DNA of 64,000 nt, taken from NCBI RefSeq assembly GCF_003076135.1, contig NZ_QDGZ01000002.1, forward strand, positions 310,001 to 374,000, read 5' to 3'. This document shows positions 6,752 through 18,056 of this stretch, in pieces. The notes beneath the pieces were generated by a model, which did no database searches, was not told the DNA's origin, and saw only the letters and a list, made by a program, of their open reading frames with translations. Numbering within the stretch: the stretch's first letter is position 1; each line of letters begins with the position of its first letter. The DNA is from Nocardioides gansuensis. Lineage in GTDB: Bacteria; Actinomycetota; Actinomycetes; Propionibacteriales; Nocardioidaceae. Made by a program: the position numbers and the translations under genes.

Positions 6752-9468
6752 CCGCCGACCCCGCTCGCGGGCACGATCCGTCGCCCCTTCTCCAGGTCCA
6801 GCTCGAGCGACTCCCCGGCCCAGCTCGCGCGCAGCACCGCCTCGCCGAACGCCACCGTCACGGCCGGGTTGGCCAGGTGCGGCGGCTCCTCGATCCGGCC
6901 GTCGGCGTCCAGGTCCTGGTCCGCGCCGTCGACGAGGAGAGGCGTCGTCCAGCCCATCTCCAGCACCTCGCCGTGGAGGGAGCGCCAGCGGACCCACGGC
7001 TCGCCGTACTCGTCGTGACCGAAGTCGGGCTCCTCCAGTCGCGAGACGAAGTCGGCGAGGGCGCCGTGCTCGCGGGCGGAGCCGACCGCGACGACGTAGT
7101 GGTGCCCGGACGCGCGCGGCCGCCACTCCTGGCGTGCGTTGGGGCCCGTGCTGAGCATCTCGAAGCCGCCGTCGGTGGCCACGGCGACGTAGCCCTCGGC
7201 GACGCGGCCGACGAGCCAGCACCCGCGGGCCCGGTGCTCATCGAGGTGGTCGACGGGGAACCACAGGTGCGTCCGGTCGACCGGGTCGCCCTCGGGTATC
7301 CGGTGCAGGGCCAGGAGGACGTCGCGGTGCTGGCGCGCGCGGGGCAGGACCCGGTGCCCGGCCCAGGCGTTCGGGCGGGCGGTGGAGCCGTGCTGGAACG
7401 CTGCCGGATGAGTGGCGAAGACCTGCGTCTCGGGACCGAGGGTCACGCCCCAGACGTGCTCCTGGAGGCCTGGCAGGCCGGCGCGGTAGTCCTGCACCGA
7501 GGCGAGCATGACGTCGGGCGTGCGGTGGATGCGCAGGTCCGACCCGTAGTGCCGGTCGAGCAGGTCGTGGTCGCGGCGGAGGCGGCCGCGGTAGACCTGC
7601 CGCCCGTCCCAGACCCGCTCGGTCTGGTTGGCGACGGCGCGCACCAGTGCAGGCAGCTCATACGTCGTGGACGTCGCCAGCAGGGCGGCCGGGAGCACCG
7701 CGGCATTGAGGCTCCCGGTGCCCCACAGCAGCCACATGATCGGTGCGGTCTCCTCGAACCGGGACGACCGCAGGGTGGTGGTGTAGCTCCGGCCGTGGGC
7801 GGCGCCGTGCACGCCCCGCCACGAGTTGGAGGCCAGCGTCAGCAGCGTCTTGTCGAGCAGGGCTTCGGCCGCCATCCGGAGGTCGGGGTCCCCGGCGTGG
7901 TCGACCAGGCTCACCAGGGCCAGGGCGTCGATCGCGAGGTAGGCGTTGGAGTCGAACTCGCTGAACCCGCCGGTGAGCTTGCGGCGGATCCACTCCGACG
8001 CGTGCTCCCGTGCATGGGCGGCGTGCTCGGTGCCGGTCCAGCCGGCGTTGCTGAAGGTCTCCTCGGCGAACGTCTCGCCGGCCAGCAGTTCGGCGGTGTG
8101 CCACACCATCTGGTGGTTCTCGGTGAAGTAGCACATGGCGTCCAGCCCGGGCTGGTCGATCCAGTACTTGAAGCCCAGCAGCGCCTGGCGGACCCTGTCC
8201 CGGAGCCCGTCGGGCCAGCGGGACGCGGGCACCCGGTGCCACAGGTCGAGCAGCCCGACCGCCTCGAAGTCCGCACAGTCGGCGCGGTGCTCCACCATGT
8301 GCAGCGCCGGCGCGAGGTCGGCCTCCATCGCTGCGTCGGCGCCCGACCCGTCCGGATCGAGCGCGAAGCGGGCCAGCGCCCGCGCTGTGCACGGGACCCC
8401 CGCGGCGGCGTGCTCGAGGAACTCCCTGCGCCACTGGGCCGGCCCGTCGCCCTCGGGGACCGGCCGGTAGGCGCCCGGGAGCGTCGCGACCGGCATCCGG
8501 CGCGCCACGGGCGCACGCGGGTCGTCGACCGAGAAGGCCAGCGTCGTCTCCCCGGACGCCAGCATGGAGGCGGCGGCCTCCGGCTGCTCCGTGTCGTCCT
8601 CCCCGGTGGGCTCCGCCGGCGCGACGGCGGCGAGGTCCAGGATCGCCTCGCCGTCGACTAGACGCAGCGGCACCGGCGCCCGGTCCCCGACGGCGACCTG
8701 CAGCGCCGCGCCCGCGGGCCCGGTGACCCGCACCTGCCCGGTCGTCGCAGCCCACGGCGAGACCCCGACGGCCGAGAGCAGGCGTTCTGCGACCGCCGCG
8801 GTGTGCTCGTCGGCGCCCGGCGACGGGATGACGACCCGCACCGGGAGGCCGTGCACGCGGACGCCCACGAAGTGCCGCACCTCGCGCAGCGCGAGCTGCC
8901 AGGTGGCGAGGAAGAGCCGGGTCGTGCCCGACTGGAACCGCCGCTCGACGCGGTGCCGCAACGGCTCCATGTAGGAGAACTCGCTCGTGTGCAGGACCAG
9001 GTCGTCGTCGCACCACATCGCGACCGGGCCCGTGGAGATCACCTCGAGGGTGCGCCGGCCGGCCTGGTCGAGCTCGATCACCGTGGCGGCGACGGCGTGC
9101 CGGTATTCCGGGGTGTAGGAGAAGTGAGACCAGTCGACGTAGCCGTCCCACCCGACGTGCTCGCGGCGCCAGACGCCCGCGTCCGTGCCGTCGCCGCCGG
9201 GTGCCTGCCAGCGGATCGGCCCGCCCTCGACCACCGCTGGCAGCGGCTGGTCGAGGACCATCGGCCGGGCCTCGTGGATCCGCGTCTTGAGGGGAGCGAC
9301 GTCCGGGCCGTTCGTCAGGGACCAACGGCCCGATACGCCCCAGGGGCTGCCCTCCGCCGACAGCAGCGTGCCCAGGTCCTCGCACGGGTGCGCCCAGGAG
9401 GGGCCCACCAGCCAGTCACGGACCAGACCGGTCCGATCGAGCTGGTGGACGGTGCGGTCGTGGCTCAT
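6748..9468 (-). CDS. Large uncharacterised protein of polysaccharide-lyase-like architecture
   Basis: A 906-residue protein I cannot assign to a named family. The start at 9468 overlaps the permease stop. No signal peptide is seen, so it should act in the cytoplasm on imported oligosaccharides. Three parts are visible: an N-terminal beta-sandwich-like region (about 10-240, opening with RDWLVGPSW); a helical middle (about 370-640) with FTENHQMVWH (E450-N451-H452), GGFSEFDSNAYLAIDA (Tyr510) and SWRGVHGAAHGRSY (550-562); and a beta-rich C-terminus (about 700-906) with HLWFPVDHLDE. This toroid-plus-beta-sandwich layout, with conserved Asn-His and Tyr, recalls heparinase II/III-type and related polysaccharide lyases. 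Its place before the unsaturated uronyl hydrolase suggests it makes that enzyme's substrate. A glycoside hydrolase with an alpha/alpha barrel is the main alternative. Fold call is inference. Confidence 0.6.
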   Translation of the reverse strand: MSHDRTVHQLDRTGLVRDWLVGPSWAHPCEDLGTLLSAEGSPWGVSGRWSLTNGPDVAPLKTRIHEARPMVLDQPLPAVVEGGPIRWQAPGGDGTDAGVWRREHVGWDGYVDWSHFSYTPEYRHAVAATVIELDQAGRRTLEVISTGPVAMWCDDDLVLHTSEFSYMEPLRHRVERRFQSGTTRLFLATWQLALREVRHFVGVRVHGLPVRVVIPSPGADEHTAAVAERLLSAVGVSPWAATTGQVRVTGPAGAALQVAVGDRAPVPLRLVDGEAILDLAAVAPAEPTGEDDTEQPEAAASMLASGETTLAFSVDDPRAPVARRMPVATLPGAYRPVPEGDGPAQWRREFLEHAAAGVPCTARALARFALDPDGSGADAAMEADLAPALHMVEHRADCADFEAVGLLDLWHRVPASRWPDGLRDRVRQALLGFKYWIDQPGLDAMCYFTENHQMVWHTAELLAGETFAEETFSNAGWTGTEHAAHAREHASEWIRRKLTGGFSEFDSNAYLAIDALALVSLVDHAGDPDLRMAAEALLDKTLLTLASNSWRGVHGAAHGRSYTTTLRSSRFEETAPIMWLLWGTGSLNAAVLPAALLATSTTYELPALVRAVANQTERVWDGRQVYRGRLRRDHDLLDRHYGSDLRIHRTPDVMLASVQDYRAGLPGLQEHVWGVTLGPETQVFATHPAAFQHGSTARPNAWAGHRVLPRARQHRDVLLALHRIPEGDPVDRTHLWFPVDHLDEHRARGCWLVGRVAEGYVAVATDGGFEMLSTGPNARQEWRPRASGHHYVVAVGSAREHGALADFVSRLEEPDFGHDEYGEPWVRWRSLHGEVLEMGWTTPLLVDGADQDLDADGRIEEPPHLANPAVTVAFGEAVLRASWAGESLELDLEKGRRIVPASGVGG

Positions 9469-10337
9469 TTGAGTCCTGTCTGGGCGACGCCGGTGACGAT
9501 CTGCCGCTGGAGGAGCAGGAAGATGATGATGACCGGCAGGATCGAGAGCACGGACATCGCCAGCACGAGGTTGAACGGCACGACGAGCTGGCTGTTGAAC
9601 TGCGCCAGCGCGACGGGCAGCGTGTAGAGCGACTCCCGCTGGGCCACGATCAGCGGCCACAGGAAGTCGTTCCACCGCCAGATCACCGAGAAGATCGCCA
9701 GCACCGCGAGGGCCGGGAGGCTGAGCGGGATGATGATCTTGCGGAAGATCCGGAACTCGCCGGCGCCGTCGATGCGGGCCGCCTCGATCAGCTCGTCGGG
9801 GATCGAGAGCATGTATTGCCGCAGCAGGAAGACGCCGGTCGGTGTCGCTGCAGGCGGGATGATCAGGCCCCAGTAGCTGTTGACCATGCCGAGGTTGGCG
9901 ACGACCTGGTAGACCGGCAGCAGGATCACCTGGATCGGGATCATGATCGTGGACAGGGTGATCAGGAAGAGCGTGTCGCGGCCCCGGAAGTTGTACTTCG
10001 AGAGCGCGTAGGCGGCCATGGAGTTGATCAGCAGCGTCAGGGCTGTCGCGGCCACCGTGACGACGACGCTGTTCATGAAGTACTGCCCGAAGGAGAACTC
10101 GCCGAGCGCCTGGGTGTAGTTGTCCGGTGCGAACGACTCGGGCAGTGGCGACGGTGGTCGCTGGGCCAGCTCGCGCTGCGTCTTGAAGGACGACAGCGCC
10201 GCCCATACGACGGGGGCCAGGATGGCGAGTGCGCCAGCCGCCAGGATCGTGCCGCGTACGACGGAGCCCGTCGCCGGCGCACGGCGCCCCGTGGTCGAGT
10301 GCCAGCCGCTCGGGCGGGCAGCGGTCTGGGTGCTCAC
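9465..10337 (-). CDS. Carbohydrate ABC transporter permease (MalG type)
   Basis: A 290-residue inner-membrane subunit with six predicted membrane segments and the binding-protein-dependent permease loop EAARIDGAGEFRIFRKIIIP, which docks the ATPase. The GTG start at 10337 overlaps the TGA of the first permease (GTGA), and its own stop overlaps the ATG of the 906-residue protein. With the other permease and the lipoprotein it forms a CUT1-type importer, probably for uronic-acid-containing oligosaccharides. No ATPase is encoded in the operon, so a shared MsmK/MsiK-type ATPase is expected from elsewhere. Confidence 0.92.
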   Translation of the reverse strand: MSTQTAARPSGWHSTTGRRAPATGSVVRGTILAAGALAILAPVVWAALSSFKTQRELAQRPPSPLPESFAPDNYTQALGEFSFGQYFMNSVVVTVAATALTLLINSMAAYALSKYNFRGRDTLFLITLSTIMIPIQVILLPVYQVVANLGMVNSYWGLIIPPAATPTGVFLLRQYMLSIPDELIEAARIDGAGEFRIFRKIIIPLSLPALAVLAIFSVIWRWNDFLWPLIVAQRESLYTLPVALAQFNSQLVVPFNLVLAMSVLSILPVIIIFLLLQRQIVTGVAQTGLK

Positions 10338-11218
10338 ATCGCCTCCCGGCGTCGGCCCACGAGGTAGTTCAGCATCGTCACGCCGAACACCACCACGAAG
10401 AAGATGACCCCGGCCGCGCTGGCCAGGCCGTACTGGATGGGGGACTGGAACGCGTTCTCGTAGATGTACTGCACCATCAGCGTCGTGGCGCCGACCGGCC
10501 CGCCACCGGTGAGGGTCCAGATGTAGTCGAACGCCTGGAAGCCGTTGATGGCGGCGAGGATCACCACCACCATCGTGGTCGGGCGCAGCAGTGGGAGGGT
10601 GATCTGGCGGACCTGCTTCCACACGGTGGCGCCGTCCAGCTTCGCGGCCTCGTAGAGGTTCGGGTCGATGCTCTGCAGGCCCGCGAGCAGGATCATCGTG
10701 AAGAAGCCCAGGTTGACCCACACCCCGACCAGGATGATCACGATCATCGCGAGGGCGGGGTCGAGCAGCCAGCCGGGTGCGGGCAGCCCGACCCCTCGCA
10801 GCAGCTCGTTCACCACGCCGTTCTGCCGGGTCAGCACCCAGCTCCAGATCAGGCCCACGACGACGGGTGAGATGACCACCGGGACGAAGTACGCCGCGCG
10901 CAGGGCGCCCTTGCCGCGCTGTTGAGCGTTGAGCAGGATGGCCAGCGCGAGTGAGGCGGCGGTGACCAGGACCACGAACGCGATGGTGTAGACCACCGTG
11001 TTGCGGGCCGTCTCCCAGTACGCCGGGTCGGAGAGGATCCGCTCGTAGTTCTCCGTCCCGACGTACTCGAACGTCCGTCCGTTGCTGCTGTCGTAGAGGC
11101 TGATGTTGAAGCCGTTGATCGCCGGCCAGATCGTGAACAGCCCGAAGACCAGCATGTTGGGCAGGACGAAGAGGTACGGCGCCAGGCGCGGCGCCGAACC
11201 TCTCCGCCTGCGTGCCAT
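10334..11218 (-). CDS. Carbohydrate ABC transporter permease (MalF type)
   Basis: A 294-residue CUT1-family permease with six membrane segments, beginning APYLFVLPNMLVFGLFTIWP, and an ATPase-docking loop YEAAKLDGATVWKQVRQITLP. The ATG at 11218 is taken as start; it lies 35 bases after the binding-protein stop. It pairs with the permease at 9465-10337. Confidence 0.92.
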   Translation of the reverse strand: MARRRRGSAPRLAPYLFVLPNMLVFGLFTIWPAINGFNISLYDSSNGRTFEYVGTENYERILSDPAYWETARNTVVYTIAFVVLVTAASLALAILLNAQQRGKGALRAAYFVPVVISPVVVGLIWSWVLTRQNGVVNELLRGVGLPAPGWLLDPALAMIVIILVGVWVNLGFFTMILLAGLQSIDPNLYEAAKLDGATVWKQVRQITLPLLRPTTMVVVILAAINGFQAFDYIWTLTGGGPVGATTLMVQYIYENAFQSPIQYGLASAAGVIFFVVVFGVTMLNYLVGRRREAM

Positions 11219-11253
11219 CGCCACCGGGGTCCCTCGGCTCTCGTCCGTGGCCC

Positions 11254-12564
11254 TCAGCGGGCGGCGAGCTCGTCGAGGGTGGCGTGGAGGCTCGAGACCG
11301 TGGTCCCGACGTCCTGCTGGCCGGCGACGGTCTTGTCGAACTCCTCGATCAGGACGGTGGCGGCCTCGTCGAAACCGGGGTGCGCGGCCGTGGCGTAGGC
11401 ATCCTCCGGGGTCTCCGCGACGTCGGCCAGGAAGACGCTCATGTCCTCGCCGCGGTTCGGGTACTCGATGCCGGACTCGACCAGGTCGTTGCGGGTCGGC
11501 AGCCAGGAGGCCAGCTGGTCGAGCTTCTCCTGGTTCTCCGTACGGTTCATCCACTCGACGAAGTAGGCAGCCAGCTCCGGCTCCGGGCCGTCCTCGAAGG
11601 CGACCATGTACTTGCCGCCGGGGAAGCCGCCGCAGTTCTCACCGCACGGGTTGGGCACGGCTGCCCACTCGAACTCGGCCGCCTCCGCGAAGAGCCCGAC
11701 CTGCCAGTTGCCGGAGAGGTAGAGCGGCACCTCCTCGGCGAGGAAGATCTCGTTGGCGCCGGCGTATCGGGAGCCCTGCTCCAGCCAGAAGTCCTTGGAC
11801 GCCGCACCCGACTGCATCAGCTCGTCGAGCAGGCCCAGGGCCTCGGCGGCCTTCGCGTCGTCGAGGGCGACCTCACCGTCTGCGTTGAAGAACCCGGTGC
11901 CGAACTGGTTCAGCACGGTGCTGATGCGGTGACCCGACTTGTCGATCGCGAAGGCGAACTCCATGTCGTTGGCCTGCTGGACCTTCTCCAGGTCGGCGAT
12001 CATCGACTCCCAGTCCCACGGGTCCTCCGCGGTCGGCAGCTCGACCCCCGCCTTCTCGAAGGCCTCGACGTTCACCAGAGGACCGTTCATCGTCTGGTCG
12101 CTCGGCACGGCGAGCATCCCGCCGTCGGCGCCGAGCGCACCGGCGGCGATGCCCTCGATGAACTGGTCGGGGTAGTCCTCGCCGAAGTAGCCGGTCATGT
12201 CGATCAGGACGTCCTCGTAGGGGCGCCAGTTGGCGACCCGGGCGACGTCGGGGGAGTTGCCGCCGGAGATGCGCGACTGCAGCGTCTGCTCCAGGCCGTC
12301 GAACGGCACGATCGACAGCTCGACCGTCGCGCCGGTCTCCTCCTCGAAGTCGGCGATCAGCTCGCGGGTGGCCTCCTCGTCGGGGCCGTCGGTGAAGTAC
12401 ACGTACTCGAGCGTCTTCCCCTCGAACTCGGCCGGGTCGATGGTCCCGTCGCCGGCCGGGGCCGCCGGCTCCTCCTCGGTGGTGCCCGGGGAGCAGGCCA
12501 CCAGTGCGGCGGAGAGACACAGGGCCGTGGCGGCCGTGAACGTGCGGAGCGTGCGTCTCGTCAT
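11254..12564 (-). CDS. Sugar-binding lipoprotein of the ABC importer
   Basis: A 436-residue extracytoplasmic solute-binding protein. The signal peptide ends in the lipobox LVAC (Cys24), after which a Gly/Ala/Glu-rich linker leads to the binding domain. Family 1 features include GGNSPDVARVANWRPY, NGPLVNVEAFEKAGVELP and DPWDWESMIADLEKV. It is the first gene of the leftward uronate operon and should capture the oligosaccharide outside the membrane. The ATG at 12564 has a good GGAGG ribosome site. It is divergent from kduI, with a 148-bp shared control region. Confidence 0.92.
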   Translation of the reverse strand: MTRRTLRTFTAATALCLSAALVACSPGTTEEEPAAPAGDGTIDPAEFEGKTLEYVYFTDGPDEEATRELIADFEEETGATVELSIVPFDGLEQTLQSRISGGNSPDVARVANWRPYEDVLIDMTGYFGEDYPDQFIEGIAAGALGADGGMLAVPSDQTMNGPLVNVEAFEKAGVELPTAEDPWDWESMIADLEKVQQANDMEFAFAIDKSGHRISTVLNQFGTGFFNADGEVALDDAKAAEALGLLDELMQSGAASKDFWLEQGSRYAGANEIFLAEEVPLYLSGNWQVGLFAEAAEFEWAAVPNPCGENCGGFPGGKYMVAFEDGPEPELAAYFVEWMNRTENQEKLDQLASWLPTRNDLVESGIEYPNRGEDMSVFLADVAETPEDAYATAAHPGFDEAATVLIEEFDKTVAGQQDVGTTVSSLHATLDELAAR

Positions 12565-12647
12565 TGCGATCCTCCAGGTGAACGGATGCCGGCCATCACG
12601 TGGTCGCACTGGCCTCGGCGCCGGATGTCTGTGATGCTAGTAACAGA

Positions 12648-12683
12648 TTCCGTGTGAAGGAAAGAAGATCCCGTGTGACGGGA
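12648..12683. promoter_or_regulatory. Tandem operators for the divergent uronate operons
   Basis: Two 15-bp palindromes, TTCCGTGTGAAGGAA (12648-12662) and TCCCGTGTGACGGGA (12669-12683), share the pattern TYCCGTGTGAMGGRA and start exactly 21 bp apart, two helical turns, so both face the same side of the helix. They sit 84-119 bp before the binding-protein gene and 30-65 bp before kduI. The adjacent IclR protein (14292-15068) is the likely ligand. Confidence 0.7.
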
Positions 12684-12712
12684 AACCGGTCAAGTTTCAG
12701 GAGAGGACAGAG

Positions 12713-13531
12713 ATGACCGACGTGCGCTTCGCCACCCACCCGACCGAGATGGACCGCCTGACGCCCGCAGAGCTGCGTGAGAGGTTCGTCCTCGAGGAGC
12801 TCTTCGTGCCGGGGGAGGTGCGCTTCACGCTCACCCACCACGACCGGATCCTGATCGGGGGAGCGCTCCCGGACGGCGGCACGCTCGACGTCCCGGTCCC
12901 CGACGAGATCCGCGCCGAGCAGCTGACCGACCGTCGCGAGGTGGGCATCGCCTGTCTGGAGGGCTCGGGCGCCGTGCACGTCGGCGACGAGGTGCACGAG
13001 GTCGCGACCGAGGACATCGTCTACGTCGGCAAGGGCTCCGGTCCGCTCAGGGTGTCCGGTGACGCTGTCTTCTACCTGATCAGCGGCCCCGCTCACGAGG
13101 CGCTGCCGACGACCGTCGCCCGGCGCGACGAGGTGGAGACCGTGCCGCTGGGCGACCAGGAGCACGCCAACGTGCGGACCATCCGCAAGTACATCCACCA
13201 GGACGGCGTGCAGTCATGCACGCTCGCCATGGGCATCACGACCATCGAGCCCGGCAGCGTCTGGAACACGATGCCCTGCCACACCCACGACCGGCGCACC
13301 GAGATCTACCTCTACTTCGGTGTCCCGGAGGACCAGCGGGTCATCCACCTCTGTGGCCGGCCCGACAGCACGCGCAGCCTGGTCATGGCGGACAAGCAGG
13401 CGGTCATCAGCCCCGCGTGGTCGGTCCACTTCGGCGCCGGCACCGCGTCGTACAGGTTCGTGTGGTCCACGGCGGGGGAGAACCTCACCTACACCGACAT
13501 GGACCCCGTCGACACCCGGGACCTGCGGTGA
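12713..13531 (+). CDS. kduI: 5-keto-4-deoxyuronate isomerase
   Basis: A 272-residue KduI (E. coli KduI is 278). It converts 5-keto-4-deoxyuronate to 2,5-diketo-3-deoxygluconate. The cupin zinc ligands are visible as His190 and His192 in MPCHTHDRR, Glu197, and His239 in WSVHFGAG, matching E. coli His196/198, Glu203 and His245 shifted by six. The ATG has a GGAGAGGA ribosome site. It is first in the rightward operon and is followed with a GTGA overlap by kduD. Confidence 0.96.
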   Translation: MTDVRFATHPTEMDRLTPAELRERFVLEELFVPGEVRFTLTHHDRILIGGALPDGGTLDVPVPDEIRAEQLTDRREVGIACLEGSGAVHVGDEVHEVATEDIVYVGKGSGPLRVSGDAVFYLISGPAHEALPTTVARRDEVETVPLGDQEHANVRTIRKYIHQDGVQSCTLAMGITTIEPGSVWNTMPCHTHDRRTEIYLYFGVPEDQRVIHLCGRPDSTRSLVMADKQAVISPAWSVHFGAGTASYRFVWSTAGENLTYTDMDPVDTRDLR

Positions 13532-14295
13532 CCTGGCTCGAGCAGCGCTTCGGCCTCGCGGGGTGCACGGCCCTCGTGACGGGCGCGCGCACCGGCATCG
13601 GCCGGGCCTCCGCGCTCGCGCTCGCCGAGGCCGGCGCCGACCTGGTGCTGTGGGGCCGTGACGCCGCCGATCTGGAGGACGTGGCCACCGAGGCCCGCGC
13701 GCTGGGTCGCCGGGTGCGCACGGTCGGGGCGGACCTGTCCGACCCGTCCGCGATCGAGGACACAGCCGCGGACGTGCTCACCGAGACCGAGGTGGACGTC
13801 CTGGTCAACAACGCCGGCACGATCCGCCGTGCGGACGCTGCGGAGACCACCTTCGAGGACTGGCGGGCGGTGCTCTCCACCAACCTCGACTCGGCGTTCC
13901 TGCTGGCGCGGGCGTTCGGAGCGCCGATGGTGGAGCGGGGGAGCGGCGCCATCGTCAACATCGCCTCCCTGCTGTCGTTCCAGGGCGGCATCCGCGTGCC
14001 CGCGTACGCCGCGAGCAAGCATGCCGTCGCCGGGCTCACCAAGGCGCTGGCCAACGAGTGGGCCGCGAGCGGCGTGACCGTCAACGCCGTCGCGCCGGGC
14101 TACGTGGTCACCGGCAACACCGAGGCGCTGCGTGCCGATCCCGAGCGCGAGCCCGCGATCCGCTCCCGGATCCCGGCCGGGCGCTGGGCCGAGGTCGAGG
14201 ACATCGTCGGTGCGGTCGTGTTCCTGGCCTCGCCCGCCGCGGCGTACGTCAACGGGCACGTCCTCGTCGTCGACGGCGGATGGCTGGCGCGATGA
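13528..14295 (+). CDS. kduD: 2-deoxy-D-gluconate 3-dehydrogenase / 2,5-diketo-3-deoxygluconate reductase
   Basis: A 255-residue SDR of the KduD type. It has TGARTGIG at the cofactor site, NNAG, catalytic Ser in NIASLLSFQGGIRVPAYAAS, and YAASK, and ends in the common SDR sequence NGHVLVVDGGW. KduD reduces 2,5-diketo-3-deoxygluconate to KDG, the substrate of the kinase encoded at 4719-5684. The GTG start overlaps the kduI stop, and the stop overlaps the ATG of the IclR gene, so the three genes are coupled. The LLSFQGGIRVPAY stretch is characteristic of KduD within the superfamily. Confidence 0.93.
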   Translation: MTWLEQRFGLAGCTALVTGARTGIGRASALALAEAGADLVLWGRDAADLEDVATEARALGRRVRTVGADLSDPSAIEDTAADVLTETEVDVLVNNAGTIRRADAAETTFEDWRAVLSTNLDSAFLLARAFGAPMVERGSGAIVNIASLLSFQGGIRVPAYAASKHAVAGLTKALANEWAASGVTVNAVAPGYVVTGNTEALRADPEREPAIRSRIPAGRWAEVEDIVGAVVFLASPAAAYVNGHVLVVDGGWLAR

Positions 14296-15068
14296 CGGCC
14301 GACGCCACGTCCGCGCATCGCCGTGCCTCCGCGGCGGGGAAGCTCACGGCCGTGGTCGAGGTGCTCGCCCACGAGGGCAGCACCAGCCGGATCGCCGAGG
14401 CGACCGGGCTGGCCACCTCCACGGTGCACCGGATCCTGCAGGAGCTCGTCGAGCTGGGCTGGGCCAGGGAGGACGGCGAGCACGGCTACCTGCTCGGCCC
14501 GAGGCTGCTGGCCCTCACCGGGCACCGCTCCGACGAGGGCACCATCGTGCGCCTGGCCCACCCGGTCCTGCGTGCACTCAACGAGCACACCGGGATCGCC
14601 GTGCACTTCGCGCTCCGCAGCGGTGACACGTGCGTCTACGTGGACAAGCTCGACGGCCTGCGGCCCTACCGGATGCGCTCGCGGGTCGGGCTGGCGATCC
14701 CCATGCACTGCACGGCGATCGGCAAGTCGGTCCTCGCGCACACGCCGGAGTCGGAGGTGCGCGCCCTGGCGGCCCGCACCGGCTTGCCCGGGATGACGCC
14801 GCACACGCTCACCGACCTGGACCGGCTGCTGGCGGAGCTGCGTGCGGTCCGGCGGCGCGAGTTCGCGGTCGACGCGGAGGAGAACGAGCTCGGCATCCGG
14901 TGTGTCGGCGCGCCCGTCTTCGACCACCGTGGCCGGCCGATCGGCGGGATCAGCGTGTCCGCTCTCGTCCACGAGATGGGGCCCAGGGACGTGCGCCGCC
15001 TGGCGCCGGTCGTGGCCGCGGCCGCAGGGGAGATCACCGCCGCGCTGGGCGGCAGGGTGCTCGACTGA
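14292..15068 (+). CDS. IclR-family transcriptional regulator (KdgR-like)
   Basis: A 258-residue IclR protein: winged helix-turn-helix at about 12-65 (STSRIAEATGLATSTVHRIL), then the effector-binding domain with GIAVHFALRSGDTCVYVDKL, PMHCTAIGKSVLA and ENELGIRCVGAPVFD. The ATG overlaps the kduD stop. IclR members of the KdgR branch repress uronate catabolism and are released by KDG or a related intermediate. The twin palindromes at 12648-12683 are the natural binding site. Function as repressor rather than activator is inference. Confidence 0.88.
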   Translation: MTADATSAHRRASAAGKLTAVVEVLAHEGSTSRIAEATGLATSTVHRILQELVELGWAREDGEHGYLLGPRLLALTGHRSDEGTIVRLAHPVLRALNEHTGIAVHFALRSGDTCVYVDKLDGLRPYRMRSRVGLAIPMHCTAIGKSVLAHTPESEVRALAARTGLPGMTPHTLTDLDRLLAELRAVRRREFAVDAEENELGIRCVGAPVFDHRGRPIGGISVSALVHEMGPRDVRRLAPVVAAAAGEITAALGGRVLD

Positions 15069-15085
15069 CTCCTCGACATCGTGTA

Positions 15086-15099
15086 TCTTGATATCGAGA
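15086..15099. promoter_or_regulatory. Palindrome in the aconitase promoter
   Basis: TCTTGATATCGAGA is an almost perfect palindrome 101 bp before the acnA start, beside a related half-site CTCGACATC (15072-15080). A GC-rich hairpin, CCCGCGC...GCGCGGG, follows in the leader at about 15136-15155. The regulator is unknown. Confidence 0.45.
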
Positions 15100-15199
15100 G
15101 AGATGCCACGCCGAACTTAGGCCCGCCTCACTTCCCGCGCCGGGTGCGCGGGCGGCAAGATGGGCCGGGCAACCCGAACCCCCCGAGGAGATGCGACTG

Positions 15200-18043
<2,844 letters not shown>

Positions 18044-18056
18044 TGCGGGCCCCTTC

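Noticed and set aside
15191..15193. ATG as the acnA start
   Set aside because: GAGGAG directly abuts it; the ATG at 15200 has correct spacing.
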